Below the pieces are notes generated by a model, which searched no databases, was not told where the DNA came from, and saw nothing but the letters and a program-made list of their open reading frames with translations. This document shows positions 53,915-63,397 of a stretch of 64,000 nt of DNA, one piece after another; the stretch's first letter is position 1; each line of letters begins with the position of its first letter. The stretch is from Shinella sp. WSJ-2 (GTDB lineage: Bacteria; Pseudomonadota; Alphaproteobacteria; Rhizobiales; Rhizobiaceae), in the NCBI RefSeq assembly GCF_003432075.1, contig NZ_QWBU01000004.1:310001-374000 (forward strand), in the 5' to 3' direction. The position numbers and the translations under genes are program-made.

Positions 53915-55576
53915 TTACTGCACCCAGGACTGGGTGATCATCCAGTTGAACTGACGGTTGAACTGGAAATTGCCGAGGCGCTTGCTGACGAAGTCGAGGC
54001 GCTTGGGCGTGAAGAGGCCGACGGCCGGCGCCTGGTCGGTCACTTCGCGGTCGATCTCGGCCCACATCGCATCCGCAGCAACCTGGTCAGTCACACCAAG
54101 GTCCAGCGCCTTCTGCATCTTCTCATCGATCTTCGCATCGCAGAAGCCGGCAATGTTGATCGAGGCGTCCGAACCCTCGCGGAACGAGGCGCAGCCGAAC
54201 AGGATATGCAGGAAGTCGGAGGCCGCCGGATAATCCTTGTACCACTGCGTCACCGACATCTGCACCTTGTTGTTGGTGTTCTGGATATAGGTGAACTGGA
54301 TGTTGGCGGAAATCGGCTTGACGTCGGCGACATAGCCGATGCTCGTCAGCACGCTCTGCAGATAGACGCCGATCGAACGGGAAACCGCGGTGTCCTCGAC
54401 GATGATCGTGACCTTCTGGCCCTTCGTGCCGGATTCTTCGACCAGCTGCTTGGCCTTTTCGAGGTCAGGTGCCGACCACTTGGCGCCCGGATTCTTCGTA
54501 TAGGGGCAATAGTCGACATGGCCGGGGAAGTCCGGCGGCAGTACCTGGCAAACCGGCGAGGCAAGCACTTTGCCGCCGAAGAGCTTGACCAGCGTGTTGC
54601 GGTCGATGGCGAAAGCGACCGCCTGGCGGGCCTTGACGTTGTCGAAGGGCGCAAGGCGCGTGTTGAGCGGCGCATACCACCAGGCCGAGAGCGGCGCGAT
54701 GTGCAGCTGGTCCTTGTACTTGGTGCCGAGTTCAGCGAGGCGATCGCTCGGCAGCGCGTCGAACATCCAGTCGGCTTCGCCGTTCTGGATCGCCGTCACG
54801 GCCGCTTCCTCCGAAAGGCCGAAATCGTACTGCACCACGTCGGGGTAGCCGTCCGGCTGGGCTTCGGCGCTCCACTGCTTGTAATGCGGGTTGCGCGAGA
54901 CGGTCATGCCCTTGTTGGGGTCGAAGGCTGAGATCATGTAGGGGCCAGTGCTCGGGATCGGCACGGAGCCCGCGTCCTCGGCCGGCGTATCGGCCGGCAG
55001 CGTCACGGCATGCGGCAGCGCGAGCTTGTAGAGGAACTCGGCATCCGGCTTGACGATGTTGATCGTCACCGTACCGGCGGCCTCGTCCCCCACGACGCCG
55101 CCTTCCAGCGTGCAGCTCTTGGTGTCAGCAAGGCATTTGTCGGCGCCAACGATGCCGGCATAGAAGGTGCCGGAGGTCGGGCCGGAGACCTTGAAGATGC
55201 GCTGGAACGAGGCGACCACGTCCTTCACGCCGACCTCCTGGCCGGTGGAGAACATCACGCCCTTGCGCAGCTTGAAGGTGAACGTCTTGCCGTCGTTGGA
55301 GACTTCGGGAAGCGCCTCGGCGAGATCGGGAACGATGGTGAAGCCGTCCATGCCCTCGGCCTTGCGGAAGGCGACGAGGCCGTCATAGATCGGCTGGTAC
55401 ATCTGCCAGCCCTGGTCGGTGTAGTTGATATGCGGATCGAGCGTGCCGGCCGCCGAGCGGGCAAGCAGGCGCATGGTGCCGCCGCGGTGTTCCTGAAGGT
55501 ATTCGGCCTTGGCCGGGGCGAGCGATGCGCTGGCCAGGAGGGTGACGGCGGAGGCCGTCAAAAGCAGTTTCTTCAT
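53915..55576 (-). CDS. Oligopeptide ABC transporter substrate-binding protein
   Basis: A 553-aa periplasmic binding protein of family 5. It has a signal peptide (MKKLLLTASAVTLLASASLA, then PAKA). Landmarks are RSAAGTLDPHINYTDQGWQM, PDLAEALPEVSNDGKTFTF, LRKGVMFSTGQEVGVKDVV and the ligand region near VKARQAVAFAIDRNTL. The promoter of this operon must lie upstream of the M17 aminopeptidase at 58023, because the hydrolase genes precede it with gaps of only 14 and 21 nt. Confidence 0.94.
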   Translation of the reverse strand: MKKLLLTASAVTLLASASLAPAKAEYLQEHRGGTMRLLARSAAGTLDPHINYTDQGWQMYQPIYDGLVAFRKAEGMDGFTIVPDLAEALPEVSNDGKTFTFKLRKGVMFSTGQEVGVKDVVASFQRIFKVSGPTSGTFYAGIVGADKCLADTKSCTLEGGVVGDEAAGTVTINIVKPDAEFLYKLALPHAVTLPADTPAEDAGSVPIPSTGPYMISAFDPNKGMTVSRNPHYKQWSAEAQPDGYPDVVQYDFGLSEEAAVTAIQNGEADWMFDALPSDRLAELGTKYKDQLHIAPLSAWWYAPLNTRLAPFDNVKARQAVAFAIDRNTLVKLFGGKVLASPVCQVLPPDFPGHVDYCPYTKNPGAKWSAPDLEKAKQLVEESGTKGQKVTIIVEDTAVSRSIGVYLQSVLTSIGYVADVKPISANIQFTYIQNTNNKVQMSVTQWYKDYPAASDFLHILFGCASFREGSDASINIAGFCDAKIDEKMQKALDLGVTDQVAADAMWAEIDREVTDQAPAVGLFTPKRLDFVSKRLGNFQFNRQFNWMITQSWVQ

Positions 55577-55590
55577 ATCTGTCCCCTTTT

Positions 55591-56496
55591 CTATTGATCG
55601 TTCTGATTGAGGAAGTCGCCGACGACGCGCATGCAGTCTTCCTGCTCCTCGACATGCGGCATATGGCTGGACTGTTCGAATATCTCCCAGCGCGCGCCCC
55701 TGATGCCGTCCTTGAAGGGCTGCACCGTCGCGGGCGTCGCTTCATCGTAGCGTCCGGAAATGATGAGCGTGGGCACATCGATCGCAGACAGGCGATCGAT
55801 GACGCTCCAGGTCTTCAGCGTGCCGATGACGTGGAATTCGTTCGGCCCGTTCATCAGCGTATAGACGGTGGGATTGCGCGCCGCCTGCTCGAAGCTTGCT
55901 GTCACCTCCGGCGGGAACGGCACGACGCGACAGACATGCTGCTCGTAGAAGACCATGGTCGCCGCCTGATAGTCGGCATGATCGGTCGTACCGGCCGTCT
56001 CATGCCGCGTCAGCGTGTCCTGCACGTCCTGCGGCAGGTCAGCGCGCAGGCGGTTCGCCTCCTCGACCCAGAGCTTCATGGACGCCGGCGAATTGGCGAT
56101 GGTCAGCGAGGCGAAGCCCACCGGCTGCAGGACTGCATATTCGGCGCCCAGCATGCCGCCCCAGCTCTGGCCGAGCACATGGAAGCCGCCGCGAATACCG
56201 AGATGGTCGACGAGGTTTTCCAGCTCGTCGATGAAGAGCTGTGGCGTCCAGAACTCGGCGCCCTTTTCCGGCAGCAAAGTGGAATTGCCGCAGCCGAGCT
56301 GATCGTAGTGGATGACGGCGCGGCCATCGCGCGCGAGCAGCCTGTAGGCATCGACATAATTATGCGCGACGCCGGGACCGCCATGCAGGATCACCACCGG
56401 CAGCTTGCCGCTGCCGAGATCGCCGCTCACGCGATACCAGGTTTCATAGCCGCGGAAGGGTGCGCGTCCCTCGATGCTGGTGATGTCAGCCGCCAT
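55591..56496 (-). CDS. Proline iminopeptidase-like alpha/beta hydrolase
   Basis: A 301-aa hydrolase of the S33 family. The oxyanion-hole motif is HGGPGVAHNYVD, the nucleophile elbow is GQSWGGMLGAEY, and the late acid and base are near SGRYDEATP and SSHMPHVEE. These features fit proline iminopeptidases, which release N-terminal proline from short peptides. There is no signal peptide, so it acts in the cytoplasm on imported peptides. GGGAGGA before the ATG at 56494-56496 fixes the start. Confidence 0.88.
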   Translation of the reverse strand: MAADITSIEGRAPFRGYETWYRVSGDLGSGKLPVVILHGGPGVAHNYVDAYRLLARDGRAVIHYDQLGCGNSTLLPEKGAEFWTPQLFIDELENLVDHLGIRGGFHVLGQSWGGMLGAEYAVLQPVGFASLTIANSPASMKLWVEEANRLRADLPQDVQDTLTRHETAGTTDHADYQAATMVFYEQHVCRVVPFPPEVTASFEQAARNPTVYTLMNGPNEFHVIGTLKTWSVIDRLSAIDVPTLIISGRYDEATPATVQPFKDGIRGARWEIFEQSSHMPHVEEQEDCMRVVGDFLNQNDQ

Positions 56497-56517
56497 GTTC
56501 TGTCCTCCCATGGCCGC

Positions 56518-58023
56518 CTAGGCGCCCAGTCTGTTCGTCGTCACCCATTCCTCCAGCATCTGCACGCCGAAGGCGGTGGCACCTTCCCGGCCGAGCGGAC
56601 GATCCTCCGGGAAAAGCTCCTTGCCGGCAATATCGAGATGCACCCAGGGGCGGTCCTCCGTGAAATGGCGCAGGAACGCCGCCGCATAGGGCGCGTCGCC
56701 GTCTTCCATGTCCTTGGCATGATGGCGCAGATCGGCGAGCGGCGATTTCAGGCCCTCATCGTAGGCCGGGTCGAGCGGCAGGCGCCAGAAGCGTTCGCCG
56801 ACGACCTCGCCGGCCGTAATCATCTGGGCGGCAATGGCGTCATCGGTGCTGAACAGGCCGGCGAAGATCGAGCCGAGACCGCGCATGACCGAATAGGTCA
56901 GCGTCGCGAGATCGACGATGGCCGAGGGCTCGAAGCGGGTTGCGGTGTAATAGAGGCAATCCGCAAGGATCAACCGTCCCTCCGCGTCGGTATCGAACAC
57001 CTCTACCGTCTGGCCCGAGCCGGTGGCGATGATCTCGCGTGGCTTCAGCGCCGTGCCGGAGGGCAGGTTCTCGGCGATGCCGAGAACGCCGACGACATGA
57101 ACCGGGCTCTTCTGCCGTGCCAGAGACAGGAGGAGGCCGACGACGGCGGCGGCGCCCCCCATATCGGCCTTCATATCGAACATCTGCGCGCCGCCCTTGA
57201 TGCACAGGCCACCGGAATCGAAGCAGACCCCCTTGCCGACGAAGGCGAGCGGCGGCTCGCCCGATCCCTCGCCGCGATAACGCAGAACCGCGATCTTCGG
57301 CGCCCGCACGGAACCCGAACCGACCGCCAGGATCGCGTTCATGCCGAGATCCTTGAGTTGGTCGGCGTCCAGAACCTCGACCTCGATGCCGGCTGCGCGC
57401 AGCGGTTCGAGATGCTCGGCGAAACTGTCGGGGTGGAGATGGTTGGGCGGCAGGTTGACGAGGGTGCGGGCATATTCGACGCCCTCACCCACCGCATTGG
57501 CGCGGACCAGCGCGGCTTCAAGCGCAGTCTTGTCCGCGCCCACCAGCTGGATTTTCCAGGCCTTGTCGTCGGCCGCGATCGGCCGCTTGTTGCGCAGGTC
57601 GAAGCGATAGCGCCGTAGCCGCATGCCAAGCGCGACACGGGCGAGGATTTCGGCTTCCGAAAGGCCGGCACCGGCGATGGGATCGAGGACCAGCGTCGCC
57701 GCAGCCTCGCCCTTGTCTTCCAGATCCGCGGCAAGGCTGCCGCCGGCTTTCGCCAGCGAAAGCGCGCTAATGGCCTCGGCCTTGCCGAGCGAAAGCACGA
57801 TAATGCGGTGAGCCGCGACACCCTGCGGCGGAACGAGGTCGATGCAGGTGCCGGCATCGGCAGCGGTGGAACAGGCGCGCAAGACGATCCCGCCGGCTGT
57901 GGCATCGAGCTCTGCGGCGCGCGGGCCAAGGCCCTGTCCGTCGGCTTTCAGGATGACAATGACGGGAGCATCCTTGGCGATGGCGTCAGTCGCTTCGAAG
58001 ACCGGGACGGGCGATTGGGGCAT
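56518..58023 (-). CDS. M17 leucyl aminopeptidase family protein
   Basis: A 501-aa cytosolic metallo-aminopeptidase. The catalytic domain has GKGVCFDSGGLCIKGGAQMF followed by DMKADMGGAAAV, and the family signature as DTDAEGRLILAD (the usual first residue is Asn). The metal-binding Lys, Asp and Glu residues are otherwise present. The N-terminal domain is less conserved, as normal. It is the first gene of the leftward peptide operon: hydrolase genes followed by importer genes, which suggests import and stepwise breakdown of peptides. Confidence 0.92.
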   Translation of the reverse strand: MPQSPVPVFEATDAIAKDAPVIVILKADGQGLGPRAAELDATAGGIVLRACSTAADAGTCIDLVPPQGVAAHRIIVLSLGKAEAISALSLAKAGGSLAADLEDKGEAAATLVLDPIAGAGLSEAEILARVALGMRLRRYRFDLRNKRPIAADDKAWKIQLVGADKTALEAALVRANAVGEGVEYARTLVNLPPNHLHPDSFAEHLEPLRAAGIEVEVLDADQLKDLGMNAILAVGSGSVRAPKIAVLRYRGEGSGEPPLAFVGKGVCFDSGGLCIKGGAQMFDMKADMGGAAAVVGLLLSLARQKSPVHVVGVLGIAENLPSGTALKPREIIATGSGQTVEVFDTDAEGRLILADCLYYTATRFEPSAIVDLATLTYSVMRGLGSIFAGLFSTDDAIAAQMITAGEVVGERFWRLPLDPAYDEGLKSPLADLRHHAKDMEDGDAPYAAAFLRHFTEDRPWVHLDIAGKELFPEDRPLGREGATAFGVQMLEEWVTTNRLGA

Positions 58024-58291
58024 GAAGGCTACTTCCTGTTACAGCAACGCAAGGCTGGCTGCACGGACATGTCCCACCGCGCGGGCGATGTATCTCGCCG
58101 GTCCGCAAACGATGGCCGTGCCGGAAACCAGCCATCACCGATGGCGAATGGGTGCCAGAGTAAATAAACGTTTTCTCATGGCGACTTAGAGGCTCGGTTC
58201 AAATCGGTAACGCTGAACGGGGCGGGCGTTCAAGCGTCAATTTCGACCATATCGATTGACAAAAACTCAGGTGATAATCCATGGTCCGGTA

Positions 58292-59194
58292 ATGGCTTTA
58301 CCTTCACTCAACGGCATGCGCGCTTTCGAGGCCGCGGCACGCCTCGGCAGCATCAAGGACGCGGCGGAAGAGCTGCATCTGACGCCCTCGGCGGTCAGCC
58401 GGCATATCCGCACGCTGGAGAAGACGCTGGGCCAGGAACTGTTCGAACGCGGCTTCCGGCAGGTGACGCCGACGATGCGTGGCTCCTACTATGCCCGCAC
58501 GCTTTCGGAAGCCTTCGAGACGATCTGGCGCGCGACGGAGGATGTGAGCCTTCAGGATGGGCCGCGCAGCCACAAGGCGCAGCGCGTCAAGCTGATGTGC
58601 GAGCCGACCTTCCTCAATCTGTGGCTCGCCGACCGCCTGCCGAACTTCCGCCGCCAGCATCCGAACGTCGACCTGGAAATCTCCACCTCGGGCAAACGCA
58701 CCAATGTCGATCTCGCCATTATCGACGAATTCGTCTACAAGGCCGGCCCGGCACTGTCCCTGATGATCCCGCTGCTTTTGACGCCGGTCTGCGCACCCTC
58801 CCTGCTCGAGGGGCCGGTACCGCTTCGCTCACCCGCCGATCTCGTGCATCATCACCTCATCCACGAATGCGAGACGACGCGCTGGAAACAATGGCTGGAG
58901 CAGGAAGGCGTTTCCGACGCCGGCGTTCCCGCGAGTTCCACCCTGCACGATTGCACACTCATCATGCGCGAGGCGATGAACGGTGCGGGCGTGGCGCTGG
59001 CCGATACGATCATGGCGGAAGACCTGTTGCGGCAGGGCAAGCTCGTCGCCCCCTTCGCCGCCCGCCATGCCTATCCGGCCGGCTACTATCTCCAGCAGCG
59101 CCGCAGCGTCGGCAACAAGGCCGGCGCCAGCGTCTTCCAGGACTGGCTGCTTGCCGAGGTCGCCGAACACAAGCGCGCGATGCATATCGAATAG
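58292..59194 (+). CDS. LysR-family regulator (GcvA-like), divergent from the peptide operon
   Basis: A 300-aa regulator starting LPSLNGMRAFEAAARLGSIK, with the HTH AAEELHLTPSAVSRHIRTLE. The GcvA-type extended pattern (GFRQVTPTMRGSYYARTLSE) follows, and then an effector domain. The ATG at 58292 gives the usual start; a TTG 12 codons upstream is the alternative, and neither ribosome-binding site is strong. It is divergent from the M17/peptide operon with 268 bp between, the standard arrangement for a LysR activator of that operon. Confidence 0.9.
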   Translation: MALPSLNGMRAFEAAARLGSIKDAAEELHLTPSAVSRHIRTLEKTLGQELFERGFRQVTPTMRGSYYARTLSEAFETIWRATEDVSLQDGPRSHKAQRVKLMCEPTFLNLWLADRLPNFRRQHPNVDLEISTSGKRTNVDLAIIDEFVYKAGPALSLMIPLLLTPVCAPSLLEGPVPLRSPADLVHHHLIHECETTRWKQWLEQEGVSDAGVPASSTLHDCTLIMREAMNGAGVALADTIMAEDLLRQGKLVAPFAARHAYPAGYYLQQRRSVGNKAGASVFQDWLLAEVAEHKRAMHIE

Positions 59195-59219
59195 CACGGC
59201 ACCGGCGACGGCCTCGCGC

Positions 59220-60977
59220 TTATCCCTTGAGCTGGAACGGATGCACCGACCCGCCCTCGCTTTGGGCCGCCTGGAGATCGCGATAGCGACCGTTCTTCTT
59301 CGCGATGAGATCGGCATGGTTGCCGCTCTCGACGATGCGTCCATCGTCGACAACGAGAATGCGGTCGGCATTGGCGATCGTGGCAAGGCGGTGGGCAATG
59401 ACCAGCGTCGTGCGGCCGGACGAAAGCTCTGCCAGCGACTGCTGGATCGCCCGCTCCGTCTCCGTGTCGAGCGCCGATGTCGCCTCGTCGAGAATGAGGA
59501 TCGGCGGGTTCTTCAGGAAGATGCGGGCGATGGCGAGGCGCTGTTTCTGGCCGCCCGAGAGCTTCACGCCGCGCTCGCCGATAATGGTGTCGAGCCCGTC
59601 GGCCAGATTGGCGATCACGTCGTCAAGGCGCGCACGCCGGGCCGCATCCAGGATTTCCGCTTCCGTGGCATCGAGCCGGCCATAGGCGATGTTTTCGCGC
59701 ACCGAACCGGCAAAGAGGAAGACATCCTGTTGAACGATGCCGATATTGGAGCGCAGCGACCGGAGCGTCATGTCCCTGATGTCGATGCCATCGATGGCGA
59801 TCGTGCCTGATGTGATCTCGTAGAAGCGCGGCAGGAGCGAGCAGATCGTCGTCTTGCCGGCACCGGAGGGGCCAACAAAAGCGATGGTCTCGCCGGCCTT
59901 GATCGATAGGTTCAGCCCGTCGAACACAACCTTGTCGGCGCTGTAGCCGAAGCCGACATTGCGATATTCGATATCGCCGTTGAGACGGTTCACGTCCTTT
60001 GCACCCGCGCGGTCACGGATATCGGGCTCGGTATCGAGGAACTTCGTGTAGCGCTCAAAGCCGGCAATGCCCTTCGGATAGGTCTCGATGATCGAGTTGA
60101 TCTTGTCGATCGGCCGGAAGAACACGTTGATCAGCAGCAGGAAGCCGACGAAGCCGCCGGCCGAAAGCTCACCATGCACCACGAACCAGGCGCCTGCCAG
60201 CATCACGACGACCTGTACGAAGCGCATAGAGAGGTAGGACAGCGAGGCGGACGCCGCCATCACCTTGTAGGCTTGCATCTTGGTCGTGAGATAATTGTTG
60301 TTGCTCTCGGCGAACAGTTTTCGCTCGTGATCCTCGTTGGCGAAGGCCTGCACGACGCGGATGCCGCCGACATTCTCCTCGATGCGTGCGTTAAAGTCCG
60401 CCACGCGGCCATAGAGCGCGTGCCAGGTCGCCGTCATGCGCGCGCCGTAATGCGTGGTGACCCAGGCCGTCAGCGGCACGATCACCGCGGTGATCAGCGC
60501 CAGCGGCACATGCACCCAGAGCATCAGGATGAAGGCGCCGATCAGCGTCATGATGGCGATGAAGAGGTCTTCCGGCCCGTGATGGGCGACCTCGCCGATC
60601 TCCTCGAGATCCTTGGTCAGCCGCGCCACGAGATGGCCGGTCTTCTGGTTGTCGAAATAACCGAAGGAGAGCTTTTGCAGGTGGTCGAAGGCTTTGCGGC
60701 GCATCTCGGCCTCGATGCGCACGCCCAGCATGTGGCCCCAATAGGTAACGATGACCTGCAGGCCCGCATTGAAGAGATAGATGAGAAACAGACCGACGGC
60801 GGCAAGCGCGATCACATCGAGTTGGCCGGTCGGCAGGAGGCGGTCGATGAAAAGCGTTACCGCAACCGGAAAGGCAAGCTCCAGCAAACCAGCCGCAACG
60901 GCGGACGTGAAATCCAGCGCAAACAGGCCACGGTGCGGGCTATAATAGCCGGCAAAACGCTTCAAAAGGTCAGACAT
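59220..60977 (-). CDS. ABC exporter, fused permease and ATP-binding protein
   Basis: A 585-aa half-transporter of the MsbA/LmrA type. Six membrane helices lie in the first ~310 residues. The ATPase follows with Walker A GPSGAGKTTICSLL, Q-loop QQDVFLFAGSV, signature LSGGQKQRLAIARIFL, Walker B ILILDEATSALDTETE and switch AHRLATIAN. It should work as a homodimer exporting lipids or drugs; the substrate cannot be deduced. The ATG at 60975-60977 was chosen; the codon before it is a TTG. Monocistronic. Confidence 0.93.
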   Translation of the reverse strand: MSDLLKRFAGYYSPHRGLFALDFTSAVAAGLLELAFPVAVTLFIDRLLPTGQLDVIALAAVGLFLIYLFNAGLQVIVTYWGHMLGVRIEAEMRRKAFDHLQKLSFGYFDNQKTGHLVARLTKDLEEIGEVAHHGPEDLFIAIMTLIGAFILMLWVHVPLALITAVIVPLTAWVTTHYGARMTATWHALYGRVADFNARIEENVGGIRVVQAFANEDHERKLFAESNNNYLTTKMQAYKVMAASASLSYLSMRFVQVVVMLAGAWFVVHGELSAGGFVGFLLLINVFFRPIDKINSIIETYPKGIAGFERYTKFLDTEPDIRDRAGAKDVNRLNGDIEYRNVGFGYSADKVVFDGLNLSIKAGETIAFVGPSGAGKTTICSLLPRFYEITSGTIAIDGIDIRDMTLRSLRSNIGIVQQDVFLFAGSVRENIAYGRLDATEAEILDAARRARLDDVIANLADGLDTIIGERGVKLSGGQKQRLAIARIFLKNPPILILDEATSALDTETERAIQQSLAELSSGRTTLVIAHRLATIANADRILVVDDGRIVESGNHADLIAKKNGRYRDLQAAQSEGGSVHPFQLKG

Positions 60978-61296
60978 CAATCAGGCTTTCAGTATCGGCA
61001 CTGCGACTATGACGATTAACTACCCCGTCTCTTCCACATCCGCGACAAAATTTTGTCCGGGGGGAACGGGTTTTTTGCGCGCAGCGTGCCTAATTCCGGG
61101 AAGTCTCGGTCCGGCCAGAGTAGCGAGTGAGAGAAATTTTGCGCAGACATGCCGCCGGGTTGAACACAGGCCCACGAGCAGAAATCAATCGCCCGGCATT
61201 AGCCAAAAGATGTCATCTGAAAATAAACGCAGCGCGCGATGAGCGCCTCTGTCGCTCCGGCTGGCGCTGCTGCTTGCTAAACCGGATTAGGGTCGA
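60978..61296. other. Intergenic region, no gene seen
   Basis: About 319 bp upstream of the ABC exporter and downstream of the small membrane protein. It contains a GGAAC-N17-CGTG sequence (61063-61088, rightward) that loosely resembles an EcfG stress promoter, but no gene follows it on that strand. A small RNA is possible; nothing else supports it. Confidence 0.4.
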
Positions 61297-61458
61297 TCAG
61301 CCGACGAAGCCGAAAATCACGGCGCTGACGAAGAGAAAAGCGCCGACGACGGCGATGTTGCTGACGAGGATCTGCCGCTCGGCGCGGCGTGCACGACGAT
61401 CATTGATGGCGCCAAGTGCGCCATAGGTGGAACGGCCGTCGAGTTTCGCATTGCTCAT
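61297..61458 (-). CDS. 53-aa small membrane protein
   Basis: A short frame beginning MSNAKLDGRSTYGALGAIND, then a strongly basic stretch (RRARRAERQ) and one C-terminal hydrophobic helix (ILVSNIAVVGAFLFVSAVIF, then GFVG). An AAGGGA lies about 11 bp before the ATG. It is uncharacterised. The layout suggests a tail-anchored protein with a positively charged cytoplasmic face. It has its own promoter region containing a 15-bp palindrome. No relation to the flanking exporter or aldehyde dehydrogenase is evident. Confidence 0.65.
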   Translation of the reverse strand: MSNAKLDGRSTYGALGAINDRRARRAERQILVSNIAVVGAFLFVSAVIFGFVG

Positions 61459-61542
61459 TCGCCATCATCCCTTCTTGAAGGCCGTTTCCCGGTCCTCCGG
61501 AGGCGTGCAGTCATGCCCGCCTCTTTCTCTGAAAGGAAGTTA

Positions 61543-61557
61543 TATAGGATCCCTATA
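61543..61557. promoter_or_regulatory. Palindrome upstream of the 53-aa protein gene
   Basis: TATAGGATCCCTATA has perfect 6-bp arms (TATAGG and CCTATA) around a 3-bp spacer, and a further related half-site (TAGGGTA) follows within about 15 bp. It lies 85 bp upstream of the small membrane protein in an AT-rich promoter-like region. An operator is likely; the protein that binds it is unknown. Confidence 0.4.
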
Positions 61558-61740
61558 AGTTTAGTAGGGTATTTATTCTCATTTTCGCCACAGTCGTAAA
61601 TTCGCGTTTCATTGTTCCGTCATGTGGCAGGCTTCACGATACGAAATTTCCACGTTTTGCGTTTGAAAGCCCGGATTGCAACCGAAAAGGCCTTTTTGAA
61701 GAAAAGAACCGGCACGTCGCCACGCTCCAGGCACAGCCCA

Positions 61741-63246
61741 TCAAACGTGCTTGCGCCCGCCTTCCTCATAGAACCACTCATCCGGATAGGGATACCACCA
61801 GCCCTGGATCACCGGCTTATGATCGATGATGACCATTTTCGAGCGGCGGAAGGCATCGAGACCAAGCTTCGACAGCTCGCGCCCGAGCCCGGATTTCTTC
61901 CAGCCACCGAAGGGCAGCGCGTCGTTGTCGATCAGCGGATTGTTGACCCAGACCATGCCGGCCTCCAGCCGGTCCGCCGCCTCCATCGCCTCTTCGAGCG
62001 AGGTGGTGAAGACGGAAGCGCCGAGGCCGAATTCACTGTCATTGGCCCGCTCGATCGCCTCGTCGAAATCCTTCACCCGCATGACGGCGGCGACAGGGCC
62101 GAAACATTCCTCGCGCAGGATCGCCATGTCGGGCGTGCAGTTGATGAGAATGGTCGGCTCGTAGAACCAGCCCGTCGGCTCGCTGTCCGGGATCTTTCCG
62201 CCCAGCACGACCGTCGCGCCCTTGGCCTTGGCGTCTTCCACCAGCCGGACGACCTTGGCCCGCGCCGCCTCGCTGACCAGCGGGCCGATCTCGGCACGGC
62301 CGAGGCCGTTGCCGATGCGCAGGCGCCGCGCTTCGGCGGCAAACTTCTCGATGAAAGCATCATGCACGGCATCGACGACGAAGAACCGTTCCGCCGAAGT
62401 GCAGACCTGGCCGGACATGTGGAAGGCGGCGGTGACGGCACCGGCAGCCGCCACATCGAGCGGTGCATTTGCGGTGATGATCATCGGGTCGGAGCCACCC
62501 GCTTCGATGACGGCCGGCTTCATCTGCGCTGCGGCGGCCATCGCCACCGCCTTGCCGGCGGCGACGGAGCCAGTGAAGGCGACCGCATGGGTTTTGGGAG
62601 AGGCTATCAAGGCGCTGCCGAGCTCGATGCCACCCGGCAGGCAGGCGATCAGGCCTTCGGGCAACGCCTCGAAAACCGGCATGAACGCCAGGGTCGAAAG
62701 CGTCGTCGCCGGGGCCGGCTTGATGATGCAGGCATTGCCGGAAGCGAGCGACGCCGCGACCGTCCAGCACATCAGCAGGATCGGGAAATTGAACGGCATG
62801 ATGTGGACGCTGGTGCCGAGGGCTTCGTAGCGTGCGTGCTGGAACGAGCCGGCCTGTGTCGTGCCCGCCACTTTGCCGCCGTCGTCGCGAGCCATTTCCG
62901 CGAAATAGCGGAAAGCGCCGGCGCAGTTCGCCACCTCGCCGATCGCCTCCGGATAGGGTTTGCCCATCTCGCGCGACATCAGTTCCGCGCAGCGCCGCAT
63001 GTCGGTCGCCTCGATGCGGTTGGCGATGCGGTGCAGGATCGTCGCCCGCGTCTTGGCGTCGAGCCGTTTCCAGTCGCGCTGCGCCGCGGCAGCGGCGTCG
63101 AGCACGGCCTCCATGTCCTCCAGCGTCGTATCGGCGATGGTGCCAACAGTGGCGAGCGTAGCGGGGTCGATCACCTGATGGCGGACGCCCTGGCTCGGGA
63201 GATAGGCCGGATGCCGGTAGAACACGGGTTCGGCGGGGTTGAACAT
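61741..63246 (-). CDS. NAD(P)-dependent aldehyde dehydrogenase
   Basis: A 501-aa aldehyde dehydrogenase of the succinate-semialdehyde dehydrogenase-like group. It has the NAD-binding region around PFNFPILLMCWTVAASLASG and AFTGSVAAGKAVAM, the general-base Glu in VIEAGGSDPM and the nucleophile Cys in MSGQVCTSAERFF. Cofactor-binding EECFGPV and the C-terminal PFGGWKKSGLGRELSKLG are present. Succinate semialdehyde is the closest guess by sequence style. The C-terminal tail GWWYPYPDEWFYEEGGRKHV is unusual. It lies 151 bp from the cupin genes on the same strand and may share their operon. Confidence 0.9.
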   Translation of the reverse strand: MFNPAEPVFYRHPAYLPSQGVRHQVIDPATLATVGTIADTTLEDMEAVLDAAAAAQRDWKRLDAKTRATILHRIANRIEATDMRRCAELMSREMGKPYPEAIGEVANCAGAFRYFAEMARDDGGKVAGTTQAGSFQHARYEALGTSVHIMPFNFPILLMCWTVAASLASGNACIIKPAPATTLSTLAFMPVFEALPEGLIACLPGGIELGSALIASPKTHAVAFTGSVAAGKAVAMAAAAQMKPAVIEAGGSDPMIITANAPLDVAAAGAVTAAFHMSGQVCTSAERFFVVDAVHDAFIEKFAAEARRLRIGNGLGRAEIGPLVSEAARAKVVRLVEDAKAKGATVVLGGKIPDSEPTGWFYEPTILINCTPDMAILREECFGPVAAVMRVKDFDEAIERANDSEFGLGASVFTTSLEEAMEAADRLEAGMVWVNNPLIDNDALPFGGWKKSGLGRELSKLGLDAFRRSKMVIIDHKPVIQGWWYPYPDEWFYEEGGRKHV

Positions 63247-63291
63247 GGCGATATTTCCTTGACGTTCTGCGGATCGGAACGGCGCTTTACC

Positions 63292-63384
63292 CTCTCGCCG
63301 CAAGCGGGGCGAGGGAGACGAGAGGTTGCGGCAAGTCCCTTCTCCCCGCCTGCGGGGAGAAGGTGCCGGCGGGCGGATGAGGAG
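63292..63384. repeat. Rhizobial-type REP palindromic repeat
   Basis: A GC-rich block containing a perfect 12-bp inverted repeat (CCTTCTCCCCGC at 63338-63349, GCGGGGAGAAGG at 63352-63363) with a 2-nt loop, followed by GTGCCGGCGGGCGGATGAGG. A weaker palindrome (CCCTCTCGCC...GGGGCGAGGG) precedes it. The same family of intergenic palindromes is scattered through Rhizobiales genomes. It lies between the cupin and aldehyde dehydrogenase genes and may act on message stability. Confidence 0.75.
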
Positions 63385-63397
63385 CCGAGGCCGTGTC

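Noticed and set aside
61063-61088. EcfG-like promoter GGAAC-N17-CGTG
   Set aside because: The -10 element is imperfect and there is no gene or clear transcript downstream on that strand.
61686-61700. AAAAGGCCTTTT palindrome after the aldehyde dehydrogenase
   Set aside because: It has no loop, so it cannot form a normal terminator hairpin; probably chance in an AT-rich spacer.
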